A stretch of DNA of 64,000 nt from Siphonodentalium dalli (lineage: Eukaryota; Mollusca; Scaphopoda; Gadilida; Siphonodentaliidae), in NCBI GenBank assembly GCA_032622095.1, contig CP136063.1, forward strand, positions 185,979,956-186,043,955. The letters are read 5' to 3'. Position numbers and translations under genes: made by a program. The notes under the pieces are model-generated. The model ran no database searches, was not told where the DNA came from, and saw only the letters and a program-made list of their open reading frames with translations. Below, in pieces: positions 59,402 to 64,000 of the stretch; positions within the stretch are counted from its first letter, which is position 1, and the number at the start of each line of letters is the position of its first letter.

Positions 59402-60121
59402 TGAGGAATTAATGTTTCTCCATCAGCTGAAAGATAATTACCTGTCTTTGACACATTAACAACAGATAAAATTACATCTTTTATTGGTGTTTGAATTATA
59501 TCACTCAGAATATGGGTAATCCTTGATAATTTGTGACTACTATAGTGTATAAAGATCAGGCTGGTAATCTACATAATCAATCGCACATCTTTTCCATTCA
59601 CTTAGAGAATTTAAATCGGGCCAATATAAAAAAAATTGCTAGATTTACATCCCCTCCCGACCCTATTTTAGTCCCCTCCTCAATTATTTTTATTTTCATA
59701 TCTTTTTATACGAAAACTTTTGTTCTATGCCTTAACCGTCAAATTGAATTACAATGACTTATTAATCAGCCTATTTTGATCAAAATGGACCATCTAAATC
59801 AATTTGTATCATATAAGATAGGATATTGCTTCAATATCTAGAACTGTCCATAACCATTTATGTTAGGAAGAAGAAAATATAAAATATAAAATTCACTCTC
59901 CCGCCACATTTCTCTGAAAAAGTTGGATGTAAATCTAGCAGCTTATTTATATTGGCCTAATGTGATTAGCACTCATAGAATGACCATCTCTCTTTATATC
60001 ACAGAAATGATATATAGTTAGTATGATAAAGAACTGTTATCATAAAGCATATCTGTTCATAAGTAATGGTTTATGAAACTAGCCAAGCGACACTCAGAAA
60101 GGAAATGGATAATATGTTCCA

Positions 60122-60388
60122 TTAACCCTTTCAGACGGGATCTGCGCTGGTGCAGCATTACAGATTCTGTGCCAGTGCATTCTCTTTTATATGCGAGTCC
60201 CCCATAGGGAGCCTCGCATACATGTATATAAGAGAATGCACTGGCTTACAATGTCGAGGTAAATATTGTTAGGCTAATGTATTTTCTTATATATGCAAGG
60301 CTCCCTATGGGAGACTCACATAAGAGAATGCATTGGCACATGTTTTTTTCTGCAAAATTTTGGGAAGCTCCAGTCATGGAAGGGTTAA
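60122..60388. mobile_element. TTAA-flanked MITE with paired hairpins, inverted copy
   Basis: TTAACCCTTTCAGACGGGAT to AGTCATGGAAGGGTTAA, with TTAA at both ends. It is in reverse orientation to 59,139-59,401 and has the same two hairpins. Confidence 0.85.
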
Positions 60389-60439
60389 AGGCATAATCTG
60401 GTTATTTTCAAGTGGCATATAATTTACCACATTAATATA

Positions 60440-60655
60440 TACAGTAATGGCCTAAATAATGGACGCCTTAACCACAGCAGATTTATGGGTAACTTTCAGG
60501 ATTTAGTCAGAAATATGGCTTGTTGCCATTCATCGGAAAGCTCTCAATGAGAGCTTTCCGATGAATGCCAATAAGCCATATTTCCTACTAAATACTGAAA
60601 AGTTACCCATAATTCTGCTGTGGTTAAGGAGTCCATTATTTAGGGCATTACTTTA
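60440..60655. mobile_element. palindromic CAGTAATGC MITE
   Basis: TACAGTAATGGCCTAAATAA to TTTAGGGCATTACTTTA, full length. It lies 50 bp from the TTAA MITE at 60,122-60,388. Confidence 0.85.
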
Positions 60656-60784
60656 GTCAAGTGACTTCACTTCTGTGAACCATCGTCAGTTCAATGCATA
60701 GAGTAAAAGTCTATATATGCAACATAAAAGTGCAACTATGTATTGTATTCCTTCTCTCGACTCATCTGAACTTTTCTGCTATTT

Positions 60785-61850
60785 ATACCCCCACTTTCGA
60801 AGAAAATGGGGGGTATACTGGATTGACTGCGTCTGTCCGTCACGCTTTCTCCCTCCGTGTGTCCGTCCGTCTGTACGTCCGTCTGTCCGACCTCATAACT
60901 CGAACAACTATGAACCAATTTGTATGCAATCTCCTTAGGACTGCCTCTCTGCATGATGCTAATTGCGGTTCGGTCCGACTTTTTAAAAATAAGTTACGCC
61001 TCATTTTCGACTTGGAAAATTTCTCACTTTTTCGGTTTCCGGATGATATCTTAAGTTTGGATCCTTTAATTGCAAATACCGTTTTTTTGTAGATCAGTCA
61101 TATCAAGATACAGGTTGAGTTCGAATTTGAGTTTGGTCCGATGATTTTTTCTAGAGTAATGGACTTTTTTCGACTTAGAAAATTCAAATTTTTTTTTTGG
61201 TTTCCAGATGATAACTAAAGTTTGGATTTTCAATTGAAAATTCCGTTTTTGTGTGAGTCAATGATATCAAAATACAGGTCAAGTTCGAATTTGAGTTTGA
61301 ACCGATGATTTTTCTCAGAGTTATGGGCTTTTCGACTTAGAAAATTAAATTTTACTTCTTTTTTCTTTGGTTTCCGGATGATAACTCAAGTTTGGATTGT
61401 TTAATTGGAAATTCTGTTTTTTTTATGGGTCGTTCATATCAAAATACAGGTCAAGTTCGAATTTGAGTTTGATCCAATGATTTTTCCCAAAGTTATGGGC
61501 CTTTCCACTTTGAATTTTTTGTTTTTTTTTATTTTCTGTTTTTCTGTATGAGGGTACCTTCATGGTGTAATCAACTCCTCCTACAGTATTGATCGTAGAT
61601 ATTTGAAATTTCCTTTTTTTTGGATGCTATCACACTCGACAAAAGCCATCTTAGATGTTAAGGTTGCGTTTCATTTTCTACCCTTTTTTGGGTTTCTGCA
61701 ATCATTCGAACAAATATGAACCAATATCAAAATTATTAATCCAAATTTTTCTTTAAAGTTAAAAATCTTTTTTGTTGGGTTTACGGATAATGCGGGTTGA
61801 ATTTGCCACGGTGGGGGTATGCTAGCACTCGAGTGCACACCTCTTGTTTT
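60785..61850. mobile_element. GTATACCCC-hairpin element with ~165-bp units
   Basis: It opens with the hairpin TATACCCCCACTTTCGAAGA...TGGGGGGTATA, then GTCCGTCCGTCTGTACGTCC. Three units share AAATACAGGTCAAGTTCGAA, TTTCCGGATGATAACTCAAG and AGTTATGGGC (starts near 61,040, 61,205, 61,375). The same units occur inverted at 4,150-4,400. It ends CGGTGGGGGTATGCTAGCAC. Confidence 0.75.
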
Positions 61851-61989
61851 ATTTGTATAACCAGGCCGTCATCGCTATATGTTGAATGTGCATGGTCGAT
61901 TGCTGAAAGCCGAAATAGAATCAAGATGAATTAACTGAAAGTCAATTTGGAAAACATTGTGCCACTTGAAATTAACCAAACTAAAACTT

Positions 61990-62062
61990 TAGCCCTTTCT
62001 ATACTAACCCTTTCCTAAGGGATAACTACTTGTCAATGAGTATTTAGTATAAAAAGGGTTAG
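61990..62062. mobile_element. TTAA-MITE remnant
   Basis: Only the two ends remain: GCCCTTTCTATACTAACCC and ATGAGTATTTAGTATAAAAA GGGTTA. The centre is deleted. Confidence 0.7.
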
Positions 62063-63300
62063 GATCTATAAATTGGACACATAATGTTCAAATATTGCAG
62101 TGAAAGGTAAAGACACCATTGAATGTTGTAGACACCTAAAAAAAAAGTAAGTTCCTGAACCCCCCCCTCATTATTCAGGTATTCTCTCCATATATATGGG
62201 GTACATTGTTATGAAATTTGGTACCCATATTCTCTATCTAAATACAAATTCACACTGAATGAGTGCCAATTAAAGGGACAAATGACTCATTTGTTTTTCA
62301 AAAATCACAGTAAGAAAGTTAGGACACAATAGCGCAGAACATACATGGGTTAACCACATATCAATGATAGTGGTAAGTGCATGGGAGCCTTATAAAACAT
62401 GCCACGTATTCAATTTTGACCAATTGTGAACAAGAGCGATCCCTGGTAATCACATTCGTTTCTACCCTACCCATGATGCCAAATAAAATGTGCATGCCAA
62501 GTGTGAATATAGGGGTGATAGAAAGACAGTCAGTCGTGACTATATCACCCCTAACAATATACATGTATATTCTATTATATTTATTTGTAATTGTACTTTC
62601 CATGGGTGTATATTGTAAATACAATTATCCTATCCTATCCTTCCAGTTTTTCGAAAAACTCCCCATGCCAGAACTATTCAAATTCCATATCTACAAGTTT
62701 AGGTGTATTGTGGGCATTTAATAAGCACATTGTCAATAATACAACAGGGTTAATGCTCAAATTTTGAGGTTTTAAATCTGAACTGTGATTTTTTTAATTT
62801 GAATGTTTTTTGCATAAAATGGCTCTCATTCAATCATATATCCAATCAAATGTTTAGCATTAACACTGTTAATCAAACTGGTCATAAAAGTTATTTTTCC
62901 GTAATTTCATAGCAATAGAATCCATTTCTTGGGAGATCTGGGGCAATGTATTCAGGGGCAGTTGTTACTTTTTTGAGGTGATTATATGATGCCTGTTCAC
63001 CTGATCATGACATGAGATGTGTGTTTCGTCTCTAAACATCTCCATTGATGTATTATATCTGTGTTATAATTAGATGCCTTAGAACATACGCTATATTTAT
63101 ATGTGCAACAATTTGATCGGCATATATTATCAAGATCAATGTTATTTTTTATTAAAATGTTATAGAAAAGTATCCATGTTTGATGCCATTTAATTTCCCT
63201 GGTTATGACTGGTTTTCCTACTGGCCTGAAATTCTTTGTTTCAAACTTGATGCCAATTTTTGAGAAGAAAAAAAATAGGCCCAATGATAGCTGAATGTTA
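62063..63300. other. unassigned stretch near right edge
   Basis: Contains a GGGGTGATA...TATCACCCC inverted pair (62,512-62,549) followed by TGTAAATACAATTATCCTAT CCTATCC, possibly a LINE 3' tail of (CTATC)n type. Nothing coding was recognised. Confidence 0.4.
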
Positions 63301-63737
63301 AAAGTACTCAATTCGATTCGATGGTCCCCATATCATCAGATTCCAACAACAACAAATACTTTGAAATGCTGCTTCAGTTATCAGAATCGATTAATTGCCA
63401 AAAATAATGTTAACCATGGTCAACTATAGTATAAAATTGCACAAAACCTGTGATTTTTCAACATTTTTTTCAATGAAATTTTGCCGGTTTATCAAATATC
63501 TGACACAGAAAAGCCACTTGATTTTAGAGTTATCCATCTTCATCTGCAATTTGGTCTTCTTGTCGGCTTTTACTGGGCCATGAATTATTCCAGGTGGTGA
63601 TAAATAATAGATTTAAAAAATCGATATCTGATCACTATGAGCTTTGATGGGTGGGTTCCTCGACTCGAATCATATTTTTTATCCCCGAACCCAAATAAAT
63701 GGCAATTGAGGGGAGCTTAATCAGATTGAGTACCTTT
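63301..63737. mobile_element. TIR MITE, inverted copy of the 39.6-kb element
   Basis: AAAGTACTCAATTCGATTCG to CAGATTGAGTACCTTT. On the other strand it shows the same GATTCGAGTCGAGGAACCCA block and CCACTTGATTTTAGAGTTAT CC. The end repeats are more diverged here. Confidence 0.78.
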
Positions 63738-63769
63738 AAGTTGTTGGTAACCTCCACAGTATTCAGACA

Positions 63770-63990
63770 TTAACCCTTTCTATACTAAATAGATCCTCCA
63801 ATTCAGTCATAAAAGTATACATTGGAAGGGTCTATTGTTCATGTGGATGGATGTTCAGGAAATATGAGCAGGCGACAGACCATAGAAAGTGATGAAGGAG
63901 TCCTATTCTTTGATGGGAAATGATCAGATAATAAGTTCAACAAACAGTGATAACTACTAATCAATGAGTGTTTAGTATAGAAATGGTTAA
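63770..63990. mobile_element. TTAA-flanked MITE at right window edge
   Basis: TTAACCCTTTCTATACTAAA to GTGTTTAGTATAGAAATGGT TAA, flanked by TTAA on both sides (63,770-63,773 and 63,987-63,990). Confidence 0.82.
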
Positions 63991-64000
63991 TTGTTCTCAC

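Overview
This is an intron-rich, AT-rich, repeat-dense nuclear window from an animal. There is no operon structure, no Shine-Dalgarno pattern and no phage or plasmid genes. The repeat types (tandem-core elements resembling bivalve 'pearl'/Helentron-like elements, GTATACCCCC hairpin elements, L2 and CR1-like LINEs, many palindromic MITEs) suggest a marine lophotrochozoan, most likely a mollusc. That placement is inference.

Two conserved host genes can be read with confidence. (1) ELP3, the catalytic subunit of Elongator, is on the minus strand. I reconstructed it exon by exon as 17 coding exons from the ATG at 47,974 down to the TGA at 12,584. It spans 35.4 kb and encodes about 548 aa with consistent splice phases throughout. 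(2) BLCAP is on the plus strand at 48,371-48,634, a single-exon 87-aa ORF. The two genes are divergent, with 396 bp between their start codons, so they probably share a bidirectional promoter. A possible 45-nt in-frame cassette exon lies in ELP3 intron 1.

Almost everything else is mobile or tandemly repeated DNA. From left to right: 1-12.5 kb is intergenic, with palindromic MITEs, tandem arrays, and a hAT-type element (perfect 8-bp target duplication) carrying a nested TA-flanked element. 12.6-48 kb is ELP3. Its introns hold an 11-unit 163-bp array with higher-order structure (intron 16), a 3.46-kb inverted-repeat transposon carrying its own satellite (intron 16), an L2 fragment (intron 14), GTATACCCC-hairpin elements (introns 7 and 10), a nearly intact CR1-like LINE in sense orientation (intron 1), and many palindromic MITEs, some close to splice sites. 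48.7-64 kb lies downstream of BLCAP. It holds two copies of an unusual inverted-repeat transposon with GCTTAAGC sub-repeats and 6-bp target duplications; one copy carries a nested element with a small zinc-ribbon-like ORF. It also holds an L2 fragment, further TTAA-flanked MITEs and a hairpin-ended tandem element.

The two host genes act separately: ELP3 in wobble-uridine tRNA modification, and BLCAP as a small membrane protein whose mammalian mRNA is a known ADAR editing target. What links them here is head-to-head promoter sharing and an unusual load of potential double-stranded RNA in the ELP3 pre-mRNA.
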